A DNA stretch of 64,000 nt from Vreelandella venusta (GCF_007989605.1 NZ_BJUL01000001.1:310001-374000), one strand, 5' to 3'; shown: positions 36,204 to 45,813, numbered from the stretch's first letter. The notes: a model not told the origin generated them from the sequence alone. Program-made: numbers and translations.

Positions 36204-37703
36204 ATGTCCGTTCGTGAAATCCCTATGTATATCGATGGCCAGCCAGTCATGTCACAAAGCCAGGATTGGCGTGATGTGGTTAACCCGGCCACTCAGGAAG
36301 TGGTTGCCAGGGTGCCATTTTGTACTGCCGAAGAGGTAGAACGCGCGATTGCCAGCGCTAAAACAGCTTTTAAAGGGTGGCGTAAAGTGCCGCTTGGCAA
36401 GCGCATGCGCATCATGCTGAAACTTCAGGCACTGATACGCGAAAATACGGCTGAATTAGCCGCGCTAATCACCGAAGAGCACGGTAAAACCTTGCCTGAC
36501 GCTGAAGGTGAAGTAGGGCGTGGTTTAGAAGTCGTTGAGCACGCTTGTTCAATTACCTCGCTGCAGCTAGGTGAGTTAGCGGAAAATGCCGCTAATGAAG
36601 TTGATGTTTATACCATGCACCAGCCGCTGGGCGTTGGCGCAGGTATTACCGCCTTCAACTTCCCGATTATGTTGCCCTGTTTTATGTTCCCGCTTGCCAT
36701 CGCAACGGGTAATACCTTTGTCCTGAAACCGTCCGAGCAGGATCCTAGTTCCACCATGCGGCTGGTTGAGCTCGCCCATGAAGCGGGCGTCCCGGCTGGC
36801 GTTTTAAACGTAGTTCATGGCGGCCCTGATGTGGCCAACCAAATCGCCGACCACCAGGATATTAAAGCACTCTCGTTTATCGGCTCGACCCATGTGGGCT
36901 CCTTGCTTTACGACCGTGCCGCCGCCGCTGGAAAGCGTATGCAGTCGATGATGGGAGCTAAAAACCACTGCGTTGTTATGCCGGATGCTAACCGTAGCCA
37001 AGCGATTGATAGCCTACTTGGCTCGGCGTTTGGTGCCGCTGGCCAGCGCTGCATGGCTAACTCTGTAGTGGTGCTGGTAGGTGAAGCGCGAGAGTGGCTG
37101 AAAGATATTGAGGAAGGCGCACGCAGCATGAAAGTTGGCCCAGGCACCCAGCGCGATGCCGACTTAGGGCCGCTTGTCTCACCACAAGCGAAAGAGCGCG
37201 TTGAGCGCTTGATTACAGCGGGTGAAAAAGAGGGCGCTAAACTGCTAATAGACGGCCGTGGTTGCACGGTAGAGGGCTATCCAAACGGCAACTTTGTTGG
37301 CCCAACTCTGTTTGCCGATGTGACCGCTGATATGACGGTGTACCGGGAAGAAATTTTTGGACCAGTACTATGTGTGGTCAATGTGGAGACGCTGGATGAC
37401 GCGATTGCGTTTATCAACGCTAACCCTAACGGCAACGGTACGTCGATATTTACCAACTCAGGCTGGGTAGCACGGCGCTTTGAAACGGATATCGATGTCG
37501 GCCAGATTGGGATCAATGTGCCGATTCCTGTGCCCGTCGCGTACTTCAGCTTTACGGGTTCGCGAGCTTCCAAGCTTGGTGACTTGGGGCCGAACGGCAA
37601 GCAGGCAATTACCTTCTGGACGCAGACCAAAACGGTCACTGCCCGCTGGTTCGAACCAGAAAATGTATCTAGCGGCATTAATAGCACTATTTCGTTGAGC
37701 TAA
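36204..37703 (+). CDS. mmsA: CoA-acylating methylmalonate-semialdehyde dehydrogenase
   Basis: 499 residues from the ATG at 36204 (GAGGAAGG upstream). It oxidises methylmalonate semialdehyde to propionyl-CoA (or malonate semialdehyde to acetyl-CoA) in valine, thymine and inositol breakdown. The catalytic Cys is C283 in [10 protein letters not shown]; the usual aldehyde-dehydrogenase Glu position reads GAKNH (about 251-255), typical of the CoA-dependent MmsA branch. [18 protein letters not shown] is also diagnostic. Single gene with its own terminator; no mmsB adjacent. Confidence 0.94.
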   Translation: MSVREIPMYIDGQPVMSQSQDWRDVVNPATQEVVARVPFCTAEEVERAIASAKTAFKGWRKVPLGKRMRIMLKLQALIRENTAELAALITEEHGKTLPDAEGEVGRGLEVVEHACSITSLQLGELAENAANEVDVYTMHQPLGVGAGITAFNFPIMLPCFMFPLAIATGNTFVLKPSEQDPSSTMRLVELAHEAGVPAGVLNVVHGGPDVANQIADHQDIKALSFIGSTHVGSLLYDRAAAAGKRMQSMMGAKNHCVVMPDANRSQAIDSLLGSAFGAAGQRCMANSVVVLVGEAREWLKDIEEGARSMKVGPGTQRDADLGPLVSPQAKERVERLITAGEKEGAKLLIDGRGCTVEGYPNGNFVGPTLFADVTADMTVYREEIFGPVLCVVNVETLDDAIAFINANPNGNGTSIFTNSGWVARRFETDIDVGQIGINVPIPVPVAYFSFTGSRASKLGDLGPNGKQAITFWTQTKTVTARWFEPENVSSGINSTISLS

Positions 37704-37716
37704 TTGCACCATGGAG

Positions 37717-37742
37717 AAGCCCCGCGCTAAGCGGGGCTTTGA
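37717..37742 (+). terminator. Rho-independent terminator after mmsA
   Basis: AAGCCCCGC (37717-37725), loop GCTAA, GCGGGGCTT (37731-37739), then T. A perfect 9-bp GC-rich stem, 14 bp after the mmsA stop. It also reads as a terminator-like stem from the other strand. Confidence 0.82.
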
Positions 37743-37752
37743 CCGTTTCAAC

Positions 37753-38448
37753 TTATGTGATCTGAAATAACGGCAGGCTTCTTTTTAAAAGTTGGCCGAT
37801 AGGGCCAAGCTGACTGGCGTGCATAACGAGAATGGTGGGAGTGGTCATTTGCGCTGTTGTGCTGTGAGGAACTAACAGTGCAAATTCGCCTTCTTCAAGA
37901 TGAAACTCATGTAGCTCATGCAGGCCATCGGGCGTTTCACACTGAGAGCAGCGGTAGTTGTCATCTTCGCCATAAACTAAGCGATGATACATTTTGAAGA
38001 GCGTATAAATGGCTAAACCGCCTTTCAAAGTAGGCCAGCGGGCAGGTGTGCTGCGCAGCGCGTCAGAAACGATGATGCCATCGGCTGCTGCGTTAGCGAA
38101 TACGCTCGCCAGTGGTGTTGAGAGGAGCGGCGTGCTAGCGCTTAATGACGTCTCGTGTTCTTGAGGGTTAGGAGGGATCTCGTTAACCACTCGGTGGAAA
38201 TCATCTAAAGAGGCAAGCGGGAAGTCTTTGTGCTTTAGGTCACTTGGCTCGAAGCCGCCGTTTTCCCAGCCATGGATAACCCGGAGCGTGGCACGCGCGT
38301 GATGCATAGGCAGTGCAAGAAGGGTATGTAGCATTATCCGGATATGCAGCTGACGCTCATCGGTGTTGTTTTTAAACGCGCAATAAGGGTCGGCAAAAAG
38401 AGTATGCAAGCGCCCAGGCGTATGCTCTTTGGCTTCGGAATAATGCAT
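37753..38448 (-). CDS. hypothetical protein with a CxxC motif
   Basis: 231 residues from the ATG at 38448 (AGGA nine bases upstream); a GTG at 38490 would add 14 residues. I do not recognise the family. Visible features: AFKNNTDERQLHIRIMLHTLLALPMHHARATLRVIHGWENGGFEP in the first 80 residues, a Ser/Thr-rich linker (about 100-120), and YRCSQCETPDGLHELHEFHLEEGEFALL near residue 180, a CxxC with nearby histidines that could bind metal. No signal peptide or membrane helix. It runs convergently with mmsA and divergently from the AhpD-like gene. Confidence 0.7.
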   Translation of the reverse strand: MHYSEAKEHTPGRLHTLFADPYCAFKNNTDERQLHIRIMLHTLLALPMHHARATLRVIHGWENGGFEPSDLKHKDFPLASLDDFHRVVNEIPPNPQEHETSLSASTPLLSTPLASVFANAAADGIIVSDALRSTPARWPTLKGGLAIYTLFKMYHRLVYGEDDNYRCSQCETPDGLHELHEFHLEEGEFALLVPHSTTAQMTTPTILVMHASQLGPIGQLLKRSLPLFQIT

Positions 38449-38647
38449 TTTGGTGTTCCTGTTAATTGCCGTTTGATGCATTTTCTGCACGGCTTATAGG
38501 CCATTGAATAGTTGAGAGTATGGACAGCGTTAGCCGCGATTGAAAGTCACTTTGTTTAGTGTTTTGTTACCGTATCGCGTTATCTAACAACATAATTGTT
38601 TAAGCAAAACAAAAATTTAAAGCTAAAACAGCAAGTGAGGTGTAGCG

Positions 38648-39229
38648 ATGACTGATCGACTTAGCCGTTTCCGTGTACCAGAAACGCTGGATGAACTACC
38701 TGACGATATTCGGGATGCAATATTAGAAGTGCAAAGCAAGGCGGGATTTGTGCCCAATGTGTTCTTAATGCTGGCGCATCGCCCTGCAGAGTTTCGCGCT
38801 TTTTTTGCTTATCACGATGCTTTGATGGAGCGTGAATCCGACACGCTGACTAAAGCTGAGAAAGAGATGATTGTTGTGGCTACCAGTGCTCGCAATCGTT
38901 GTCTCTACTGTGTTGTTGCCCATGGCGCGCTATTGAGAATTTATAGTAAAGATCCCTTAGTCGCTGACAATGTCGCTATCAATCATCTGACGGCAGGGCT
39001 AAGCGAACGCCATCGTGTCATGCTGGATTTTGCACTGCACTGCGGGATTGAGGTTGGGGAGTTCTCTGCCACGTGGCAAACAACCTTAGAGAAAGTAGGT
39101 TTTACGCTAGAGGACTGTTGGGATATTGGCGCCATTGCTGCTTTTTTCGGCATGTCGAATCGATTAGTGACCATGGCGGGGACGCCGCCCAATGAGGAGT
39201 TTTATTTGATGGGACGCCTGCCGCGTTAG
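38648..39229 (+). CDS. AhpD-like peroxidase-related protein
   Basis: 193 residues; carboxymuconolactone decarboxylase/AhpD superfamily, all-alpha. The redox motif is NRCLYCVVAHG (C85-x-x-C88, His92), as in AhpD-type alkylhydroperoxidases. Sequence features such as LPDDIRDAILEVQSKAGFVPNVFLMLAHRPAEF place it in the uncharacterised peroxidase-related group (TIGR01926 type, from memory). It probably reduces peroxides by a disulfide cycle; the electron donor is unknown. GTGAGG before the ATG. Confidence 0.87.
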   Translation: MTDRLSRFRVPETLDELPDDIRDAILEVQSKAGFVPNVFLMLAHRPAEFRAFFAYHDALMERESDTLTKAEKEMIVVATSARNRCLYCVVAHGALLRIYSKDPLVADNVAINHLTAGLSERHRVMLDFALHCGIEVGEFSATWQTTLEKVGFTLEDCWDIGAIAAFFGMSNRLVTMAGTPPNEEFYLMGRLPR

Positions 39230-39334
39230 CAGGCTAAATACACACATCTAGGCGTGACTCTCGGATAGATTTTACTAACGCCCAGCCTTTACTAACGAGC
39301 CGCTTTCACCGAGGATAGCGTCTCCATTCACTGT

Positions 39335-39420
39335 CGCCAGGGGAGCCCACAGCTGTTGGGCTGAGAATGCGCACTGCGCAGACCCTGGAACCTGATCCGG
39401 TTCATACCGGCGGAGGAAGT
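39335..39420 (+). ncRNA. TPP riboswitch (THI element)
   Basis: The conserved thi-box parts are present in order: CAGGGGAGCCC (39339 on), GGGCTGAGA (39358-39366), ACCCTGGAACCTGATCCGG (39382-39400) and TACCGGCGGAGGAAG (39405-39419). The GGAGGA that closes the element (39412-39417) is also the only ribosome-binding site for the symporter start at 39426, so TPP binding should hide it and block translation. It sits directly upstream of a sodium:solute symporter gene. Very clear by eye. Confidence 0.95.
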
Positions 39421-39425
39421 GCGAC

Positions 39426-40814
39426 ATGCCTTACCTAACGTCAGCCGTACTTGGTGCGGCGCTATTCTGTTTTGCCTTGCTGGGCCTGCGTGCACGTCAT
39501 GTGCAGGGGTCGCTTGATGACTATGTCACGGCACGAAACTCGCAAACCGCTTCCACACTTGGATTCTCCTTTTTAGCCTCGGGAATGGGCGCCTGGATCC
39601 TGTTTGCGCCGCCTGAAATTGGTGCCTTTGTGGGACCGTTAGCGTTGGCAGGGTATGCCCTGGGCTCTGCACTGCCGTTTATTGTGTTGGGGTTGTACGG
39701 GCCAAAAATTCGCCGTGCATTGCCAGAAGGCAGAAGCATCGCCGAATTCGCCCACGCGTGTTACGGCAAAGGTGTGCGTCATTGGGTGCTACTGGTGTCC
39801 GTAGCCTACATGGGCTGTTTTTTAGCAGCGGAGCTAACCGCGATAGGTGCTATTACCGCACTGCTTTCCGATGTGCCGCCTGCACTAGTGATTATTGGCG
39901 TTGCACTCACTACTTTGGTGTATACGGTGATTGGTGGACTGCGTGCAAGTCTCGCAACGGATCGCTGGCAGGCTTGGCTTTTGCTAGCCCTATTATTAGC
40001 CGTAGGTAGTGTGGCGATTTGGCGATTACCCACTATGCCAAGCGATGCAGTCATGCCCTCGATTCCTATCGCAAGCGCGTTGAGTGTTGCCCTGACGCTT
40101 GTGATTGCGGTGACCGCCGCCAATCTTTTTCACCAAGGTTATTGGCAGCGTGTCTGGGCTGCCCGGGACGATCAGAGCTTAGGTCGCGGTGCTTGGCTAG
40201 GTGGCGGTCTGACCGTGTTGGTTGTGATGGTGATTGGCGGTGTCGGCATCATGGCCGCGATGAGCGGTGTTGCTTTGGGCGAACCCCCTATTCCTTTCTT
40301 TGCGCTGTTAACCGATGCGCCTGCCTGGATGGCGTTACCTGCATTGGTGTTGGCCGTCACGTTAGTGACCTCAAGTGTCGATACGCTACAAAACGGTATA
40401 GCGTCGCTGATAGTAGGGCGTGGCGGTGAGCGACATGCAGCATCTTTAACGACCGCGCGTTGGATAACGGTCGCACTGATGGTGCCGGTGATAGTTATTG
40501 CCCTGCAGGGATTGTCGGTTCTACGGCTCTTCTTGATAGCAGACTTGCTTTGCGCTGCCATTGTGGTGCCTGTGCTGCTTGGCCTGTGGCAGCGAATGAC
40601 GCCAGTTGCGGCGATTGGTGGCGGCATGGCTGGATTAGTTGGGGCAATACTACCGGGGTGGCTAAGCCAGGGAAGTATTTCGGCTGGCATAATGGCGGCT
40701 ACCTTTCCAGGCAGTATCCCAACGTTAGGGCCTTTTCTAGGGGCGTTGCTGGCGTCTATAGTCGTCAGCATTACACTGGCCTACCTGCCTAAGCGACGAA
40801 GCGCTAGGCCGTAA
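39426..40814 (+). CDS. TPP-regulated sodium:solute symporter
   Basis: 462 residues, about 13 membrane helices, SSS family (LeuT fold). Family-type segments: RHVQGSLDDYVTARNSQTASTLGFSFLASGMGAWILFAPPEIGAFVG and VYTVIGGLRASLATDRWQAWLLL, with TAANLFHQGYWQRVWAARD in the middle. The TPP riboswitch immediately upstream shows that its substrate is thiamine or a precursor (pyrimidine or thiazole part). SSS-type thiamine-related transporters have been predicted before in other bacteria; here the ligand is not determined. No thi genes are nearby. The ATG at 39426 uses the riboswitch GGAGGA eight bases upstream. Confidence 0.88.
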   Translation: MPYLTSAVLGAALFCFALLGLRARHVQGSLDDYVTARNSQTASTLGFSFLASGMGAWILFAPPEIGAFVGPLALAGYALGSALPFIVLGLYGPKIRRALPEGRSIAEFAHACYGKGVRHWVLLVSVAYMGCFLAAELTAIGAITALLSDVPPALVIIGVALTTLVYTVIGGLRASLATDRWQAWLLLALLLAVGSVAIWRLPTMPSDAVMPSIPIASALSVALTLVIAVTAANLFHQGYWQRVWAARDDQSLGRGAWLGGGLTVLVVMVIGGVGIMAAMSGVALGEPPIPFFALLTDAPAWMALPALVLAVTLVTSSVDTLQNGIASLIVGRGGERHAASLTTARWITVALMVPVIVIALQGLSVLRLFLIADLLCAAIVVPVLLGLWQRMTPVAAIGGGMAGLVGAILPGWLSQGSISAGIMAATFPGSIPTLGPFLGALLASIVVSITLAYLPKRRSARP

Positions 40815-40848
40815 CGTTAAGCCGTGAGCTCAATTAACAGGGACGATC

Positions 40849-41817
40849 ATGATTCGCAGCCTACTAACGACGCCAGAAGGTGACGTGCGCGAAGGCGATG
40901 AACGCCTCATCGATGACTGGCAAACAATACCCGGCAGCCACCTATGGATAGACATGAAAGGTGAGTCAGAGGAGTGTGAACGTCAGCTATTGGAAGGTTT
41001 TGATTGTCATCCAATGGCAATTCAAGATGCCCACAAAGAGCGTCATCCACCGAAAATTGAAGAGTTTGAGCATCATACCCTGATTATTTACCGAGGTATT
41101 TCATCGTTTGATGCTCAGCTAAACTTTGTGCCTCAGCAGGTATGCTTCTTTATTGGGGAGCGTTTTCTAATCACGCTGCACGCTGGTGAAGCGCTTAGTA
41201 TTGAACGGCTCTTTAATGAGCACGGCAAAACGCTGCTGGCGTTATCTCCTGAGCGTGTTGCACTCAAAGTTATGTACACCTCGGCGGGTTTCTACATCGA
41301 TAGCCTGTTGGAATTTGAAAGCGAGCTAAGCGACATAGAAGATGAGCTTTTGGAGGCTGGTAATGATGTGCTGATGCGGAAAATCACCACCTACCGTTCA
41401 CGATTGGTAAAGATGCGCCGTATTTTTAGCTACCACAAAGGCATTACCCAAGAGCTTACTGCCTATGACTATGCTCATTTGCCCCGTGGAGAAAGTGAAA
41501 CACTGCATGCTATTACTGACGTAGAAGAGCGCTTTGAACGCCTATATACACTGACACAAATGTACTATGACATTTGCGGCGATCTCGTTGATGGTTATAT
41601 TTCGATTTCCTCTCACCAGTTAAATATCACCATGCGCTTATTAACGGTGATTACTGCCATATTTGTGCCACTGACGTTTATTGCCGGTATTTACGGCATG
41701 AACTTTGAGTACATGCCCGAGCTGCGCTATCAGTACGGATACTTTTTTGTCTGGGGAGCCATGCTGGGTGTCGGGGGTAGTTTAATCTGGCTATTTAAAC
41801 GCAAAAACTGGTTCTAA
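40849..41817 (+). CDS. corA: CorA-family magnesium/divalent cation channel
   Basis: 322 residues: a large cytoplasmic domain with long alpha-helical stretches (about 1-245), then two C-terminal membrane helices and the selectivity motif GMN at 283-285 (IYGMNFEYMPEL). C-terminal basic tail KRKNWF. CorA transports Mg2+, Co2+ or Ni2+ as a pentamer; ZntB relatives share GMN, and the loop after GMN here is CorA-like by eye. Single gene 34 bp after the symporter gene, perhaps transcribed with it. Confidence 0.9.
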   Translation: MIRSLLTTPEGDVREGDERLIDDWQTIPGSHLWIDMKGESEECERQLLEGFDCHPMAIQDAHKERHPPKIEEFEHHTLIIYRGISSFDAQLNFVPQQVCFFIGERFLITLHAGEALSIERLFNEHGKTLLALSPERVALKVMYTSAGFYIDSLLEFESELSDIEDELLEAGNDVLMRKITTYRSRLVKMRRIFSYHKGITQELTAYDYAHLPRGESETLHAITDVEERFERLYTLTQMYYDICGDLVDGYISISSHQLNITMRLLTVITAIFVPLTFIAGIYGMNFEYMPELRYQYGYFFVWGAMLGVGGSLIWLFKRKNWF

Positions 41818-41933
41818 ACTTAAATAGCTGCTCGCCATCGGCGAAAAATTGATAGTTCGCCATGTGGTTTGAGCGCTAGTGTGGCATCCTCGCAGTCGAC
41901 CAATGACCTGCAAATAACCTGAGAGCCACTTTT

Positions 41934-42512
41934 ATGACCATCATGATTATTGGCCTGCTGATTTTTCTTGGCAGCCATTCTGTGCGTATCTTTGCTGAAG
42001 ACTGGCGTCAGCGACAAATTGTTAACTACGGCGAAAATACCTGGAAGATTGCCTACTCCGTAGTGTCGGCAGTTGGACTGGCGATTGCTATTTACGGTTT
42101 TGGCCAAACGCGGCTAGATCCTATCTACGTTTGGCTTCCCCCCACGGGGTTACGCCATGCGGTAGCACTGCTGATGGTGCCTGCCTTTATTATGCTGGTG
42201 GCAGCCTATGTACCGCGTAATGCTATCAAAGCGAAGCTTGGTCATCCGATGGCGTTGGCCGTAAAAGTTTGGGCATTTTCACACTTGCTGGCCAATGGAC
42301 GGCTTGGCGATATTGTCTTTTTTGCGGCATTTTTGGTGTGGGCTATTCTGGCCTTTAAGGCAGCCAAAAAGCGTGATCGCCTGCATCCCACTAATCCAGT
42401 ACCCACCTCGACTCCCGCAACAATAGCCACCGTTGTGATTGGTTTAATAGCCTATGTTTTGTTCGCGCTTTACCTGCATGTGTTAGTTATTGGTGTACCT
42501 GTCTTTAGTTAG
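41934..42512 (+). CDS. NnrU-family membrane protein
   Basis: 192 residues with about six membrane helices. NnrU signature: LLIFLGSHSVRIFAEDWRQRQIVNYGENTWKIAYSVVSAVGLAIAIYGFGQTR and KLGHPMALAVKVWAFSHLLANGRLGDIVFFAAFLVWA. Histidines H15, H103, H117 (approximate) may bind heme or metal; MAPEG-like. NnrU was first linked to nitric-oxide metabolism, but many members are found without denitrification genes and none are seen here. Confidence 0.88.
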   Translation: MTIMIIGLLIFLGSHSVRIFAEDWRQRQIVNYGENTWKIAYSVVSAVGLAIAIYGFGQTRLDPIYVWLPPTGLRHAVALLMVPAFIMLVAAYVPRNAIKAKLGHPMALAVKVWAFSHLLANGRLGDIVFFAAFLVWAILAFKAAKKRDRLHPTNPVPTSTPATIATVVIGLIAYVLFALYLHVLVIGVPVFS

Positions 42513-42644
42513 TGATTATTAATAAATATTAATGGCGTCAATGGGTTATGCTCGTTGGCGCCGTTTGTATTATGACTATTAAGCGGTGGCAAAAGTTTGC
42601 TATTGTCAGCTAGGTTCATCCAACATGTCATAAGGGAGAAATTT

Positions 42645-43811
42645 ATGGCCGAAGCTGCACATCAAGTACCGAAAATGATGTCTGCCATGTTGTTAACAGG
42701 CCATGGCGACGTAGATAAATTGCAGTATCGGCAGGATGTCACTACCCCTAAACCAGGGGTGGGACAAGTGCTGGTTCAAGTAACCGCAACAGCCAAAAAT
42801 AATACCGACCGGAAAGCGCGTGAAGGTCTTTACCCTACGAAAGGCAAAGAGGAAGTGACCTCGTTTGCGATGGGGGGATCGCCCACGCTGACGTTCCCTC
42901 GTATTCAAGGGGCTGATATTGCTGGACGTGTGGTGGCTGTAGGCGAGGGGGTGGATGCTGCTCGTATTGGAGAACGAGGCCTGCTCGATTTCAATATTTA
43001 CGCTGATGAGCGCCGCGATATCAATCTGACGCCAGACTATTACGGCCATGGGGCTGATGGTGGCTATGCTGACTTTGTCGCCGTACCAGCCGATCAGTTT
43101 CACCATGTTCCCAACCCTGAACTGCGCGATGCAGAGCTTGCTGCGATGGGGATGTGCTCGTATCAGACGGCTTATCACATGATGACGTCTGCCAATGTTA
43201 GCGCGGGTGAACGTGTGTTAGTGACCGGCGCCAGTGGTGGTGTTGGAACGGCGTTAATTCAGCTTTGCCGCATTGTGGGCGCTATTCCTTACGCTGTCAG
43301 TCAGCCGGATAAGGCCGATGCGCTGTTAGCGTTGGGTGCCGAAGCCGTCATTGATCGAGGTGATTTGTCGACGTTTGTTGAGCGTGTATTGGCGACCACT
43401 GATGGTAAGCCGATTGATGCAGTGATGGACTTGGTCGGTGGGCAGATGACCGATCTGTTTATCGATACCATGATAGTTGATATGCAAGGTCGTAACAGTT
43501 ATCCGCGGCTTTCCATTGCAGGCGCCAGTGGTGGCAATATCAGCGAGATTATGTGGACTCGCGTCTACTTGTACCAAGTGCAGATTTTCGGTGTTTCCCA
43601 TGGCACTCGCGAAGAGGCTGAGCAACTGATTGAGTGGATTCGCAGTGGTGCGCTGAAGCCAGTACTACATGGGGCCTTTAAACTCTCAGATCTACATAAC
43701 GCTGAACGCTACTTTGTAAATCGTGGCAGTAACTACTTGGGAAAAATAGTTATTGTTCCTGATGCGCAGTGGGAAACCCATGGTGCGCCGTTTGCCCTCA
43801 CTACCGCCTAG
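42645..43811 (+). CDS. medium-chain alcohol dehydrogenase-like oxidoreductase
   Basis: 388 residues from the ATG at 42645 (AAGGGAG upstream). MDR superfamily: GroES-like half (about 25-160, with IQGADIAGRVVAVGEGVDAARIGERGL) and a Rossmann half with VLVTGASGGVGTALIQL near 200. No complete catalytic zinc site is visible. The substrate is unknown. It is followed 11 bp later by a proline-racemase-family gene on the same strand, so the two probably act in one pathway, possibly hydroxyproline or another amino-acid-derived compound (inference). Confidence 0.83.
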   Translation: MAEAAHQVPKMMSAMLLTGHGDVDKLQYRQDVTTPKPGVGQVLVQVTATAKNNTDRKAREGLYPTKGKEEVTSFAMGGSPTLTFPRIQGADIAGRVVAVGEGVDAARIGERGLLDFNIYADERRDINLTPDYYGHGADGGYADFVAVPADQFHHVPNPELRDAELAAMGMCSYQTAYHMMTSANVSAGERVLVTGASGGVGTALIQLCRIVGAIPYAVSQPDKADALLALGAEAVIDRGDLSTFVERVLATTDGKPIDAVMDLVGGQMTDLFIDTMIVDMQGRNSYPRLSIAGASGGNISEIMWTRVYLYQVQIFGVSHGTREEAEQLIEWIRSGALKPVLHGAFKLSDLHNAERYFVNRGSNYLGKIVIVPDAQWETHGAPFALTTA

Positions 43812-43822
43812 GAGTAGTGCTA

Positions 43823-44872
43823 ATGAAGAATCTGCATACGATTCAGCTGATGGATACCCATGCCGGTGGTGATGTTAGCCGTATTGTGACGGGAGGTATC
43901 GGCGTGCTTCCTGGTGCCACAGTACGCCAGCAAATGGAGTTTCTGCGTGATGATGCCGATGGTTTGCGACGGCTGTTGCTAGAAGAGCCGTATGGTATTC
44001 CTGAGATGTCGGTAGATCTGTTGGTGCCTCCCTCGCACCCGGAGGCCGTCGCGGGCTATATCATTATGGAAGTCATGGGGTACCCAATTTACTCGGGCTC
44101 TAACACGCTGTGTACCGCCACTGCGGTGTTGGAAAGTGGATTGGTGCCCAAGCGGGAAGGAATTCAACGCTTTAAACTAGAAGCACCCGCAGGCTTAGTG
44201 CAAATTGAAGCGAAGGTGTCCAATGGCGTGGTGGAGTCTGTTACCTGTGAAGGCCTACCAAGCTATATCGACACCTATCGCGACACGATTCAAGTTCCTG
44301 AACTAGGGACAGTGACCTACTCAGTCGCTTACAGCGGTGGCTTTTATGCCTTGGTAGATGCCGAGGAGTTGGGCTTCAAGCTAGTACGCAGTGAAGAGCA
44401 GGCGCTTGCCGCTTGTGCTTATAAAATTGTTGAGGCGATCCAAGCGCAGCGTGGCTATTCTCATTACACCCTGGGAGATGTAGGGCCACTGCCGTTTTTG
44501 CATTTTATGGGGCCGGAAGAGAAAGTGGCGGAAGGCTATATTCGCTCGCGTTCAACAACCTATGTACATCCCGGTGTTATTTGCCGTAGCACCACCGGCA
44601 CAGGCACCTCTGCGCGGTTGGCGCTGATGAATTATGAAGGTCGGCTGGCAGTCGGTGATAAGTTAGAAACCGTGTCACTACGCGAAACGGGGTTTATTGG
44701 CACTTTCACCGGCACGCATCAAGAAGGCGCTTATCAGGTGGTGGAAAATACCACCACAGGCCGTAGCTATGTGTTGGCAGAATCAAAGGTTGTGATTAAC
44801 TGCGACGATCCGATGGTGGCGTGTGGCGAACTGCATCATATTCTGAGTGACCGACATACACCAGAGAGCTAG
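43823..44872 (+). CDS. proline racemase family protein with Ser/Thr active-site substitutions
   Basis: 349 residues from the ATG at 43823. The fold landmarks are plain: DTHAGGDVSRIVTGGIGVLPG at the N-terminus and CRSTTGTGTSARLALM near 254. In proline racemase and 4-hydroxyproline epimerase both catalytic residues are Cys; in trans-3-hydroxy-L-proline dehydratase the second is Thr. Here the first position (YSGSNTL, S91) is Ser and the second (STTGTGT, T258) is Thr, so racemisation is unlikely and a dehydratase-type or other reaction is more probable. It shares a transcript with the dehydrogenase before it. Overlaps the converging DUF1289 gene by 4 bp. Confidence 0.85.
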   Translation: MKNLHTIQLMDTHAGGDVSRIVTGGIGVLPGATVRQQMEFLRDDADGLRRLLLEEPYGIPEMSVDLLVPPSHPEAVAGYIIMEVMGYPIYSGSNTLCTATAVLESGLVPKREGIQRFKLEAPAGLVQIEAKVSNGVVESVTCEGLPSYIDTYRDTIQVPELGTVTYSVAYSGGFYALVDAEELGFKLVRSEEQALAACAYKIVEAIQAQRGYSHYTLGDVGPLPFLHFMGPEEKVAEGYIRSRSTTYVHPGVICRSTTGTGTSARLALMNYEGRLAVGDKLETVSLRETGFIGTFTGTHQEGAYQVVENTTTGRSYVLAESKVVINCDDPMVACGELHHILSDRHTPES

Positions 44873-45090
44873 TGCTCTTCCTGGCGTAATGTGTCGACAT
44901 AGCCTGTTTGCTCAAGTCGCTCCCATACCGGGGTCTTCTCGGCCTCGGTCATACTTCCCCAACAGGCGATTTCATCTAGCGTTCGGCCGCAGCCTTGGCA
45001 CAGTGAAGAGGCTGGATCAATGTTGCATACCTGAATACAGGGCGACAGCGGACGGGGAACGCAACGTGTAGGGGATGAGTCGCTGGACAT
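44869..45090 (-). CDS. DUF1289 small protein
   Basis: 73 residues from the ATG at 45090. The four-cysteine signature is SPCIQVCNIDPASSLCQGCGRTLDEIACWGSMTEAEK, typical of DUF1289 (YdhL-type) proteins, probably a small zinc-binding domain with unknown function. The trailing ERLEQTGY is a family-like helix. The stop overlaps the end of the racemase-like gene by four bases. Confidence 0.87.
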   Translation of the reverse strand: MSSDSSPTRCVPRPLSPCIQVCNIDPASSLCQGCGRTLDEIACWGSMTEAEKTPVWERLEQTGYVDTLRQEEH

Positions 45091-45190
45091 GATGGCTAAG
45101 CTCAATGCAGTGGTGAGAAAACGGTGCTAGGCGAGCATACTTATTCTGCTTATCTCTTATGCGGCGCATAGCATACATTCAGTTCACGCC

Positions 45191-45607
45191 TTATGAGAGT
45201 GGCACTTTACCACGCAGCGACTTCGTTTTGCCTTTACGCGTTTTGTGGTCCACACGGCGTCGCTGTGAACCCTTAGTGGGCTTCGTTGGCCGCCGCACTT
45301 TCTGCTGCCTGCCCGCGCTTTGAATCAGTGCCTTTAAGCGTGCAAGAGCGTCCTCTTTGTTCAGTTCCAGGGTGCGGTAACTTTGCGCTTTGATAATCAC
45401 CACGCCCTCTTTACTGATGCGTTGATCAGACAGCGCCATTAATCGCTCTTTGTAAATCGGCGGTAGCGTAGAGCGTTGAATATCAAAACGTAAATGCACT
45501 GCAGAGGCGACTTTGTTGACGTTTTGGCCACCCGAGCCTTGCGCTCTGATCTGACTAATATCAATTTCCCAGTCCGCTAGCGTCACGTTGTTTGAGATAG
45601 TGAGCAT
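45191..45607 (-). CDS. arfB: ArfB/YaeJ alternative ribosome-rescue factor
   Basis: 138 residues. Peptidyl-tRNA hydrolase domain with the catalytic GGQ at 26-28 (SGGQNVNKVASAVHLRFD) and a basic C-terminal tail (about 105-138, rich in Lys and Arg: RRPTKPTKGSQRRRVDHKTRKGKTKSLRG) that in the known factor enters the empty mRNA channel. It frees stalled ribosomes without tmRNA. Single gene. Confidence 0.94.
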   Translation of the reverse strand: MLTISNNVTLADWEIDISQIRAQGSGGQNVNKVASAVHLRFDIQRSTLPPIYKERLMALSDQRISKEGVVIIKAQSYRTLELNKEDALARLKALIQSAGRQQKVRRPTKPTKGSQRRRVDHKTRKGKTKSLRGKVPLS

Positions 45608-45813
45608 CCAGTTCCTTTATGTCGCGTGTAGCCCGTAAGGCTAGCATACTTAGTGCTAAACAGCCGACGTGGGGCGGGTTAAGGCAGGTGTTGGCATGTC
45701 CTCACGAGTACTATGCTCATTGGCTACCTTACGGGGCTGGTTGGGTTGCCCAGCCAGGGGCGCAACTTTAAAGTAGCTTGCTACTCTTTATAACCACTGC
45801 CATAGGAATACCC

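Noticed and set aside
43769-43822. N-terminal extension of the proline-racemase-family gene
   Set aside because: It lies within the end of the previous gene in another frame; GGAG before the ATG at 43823 gives a better start.
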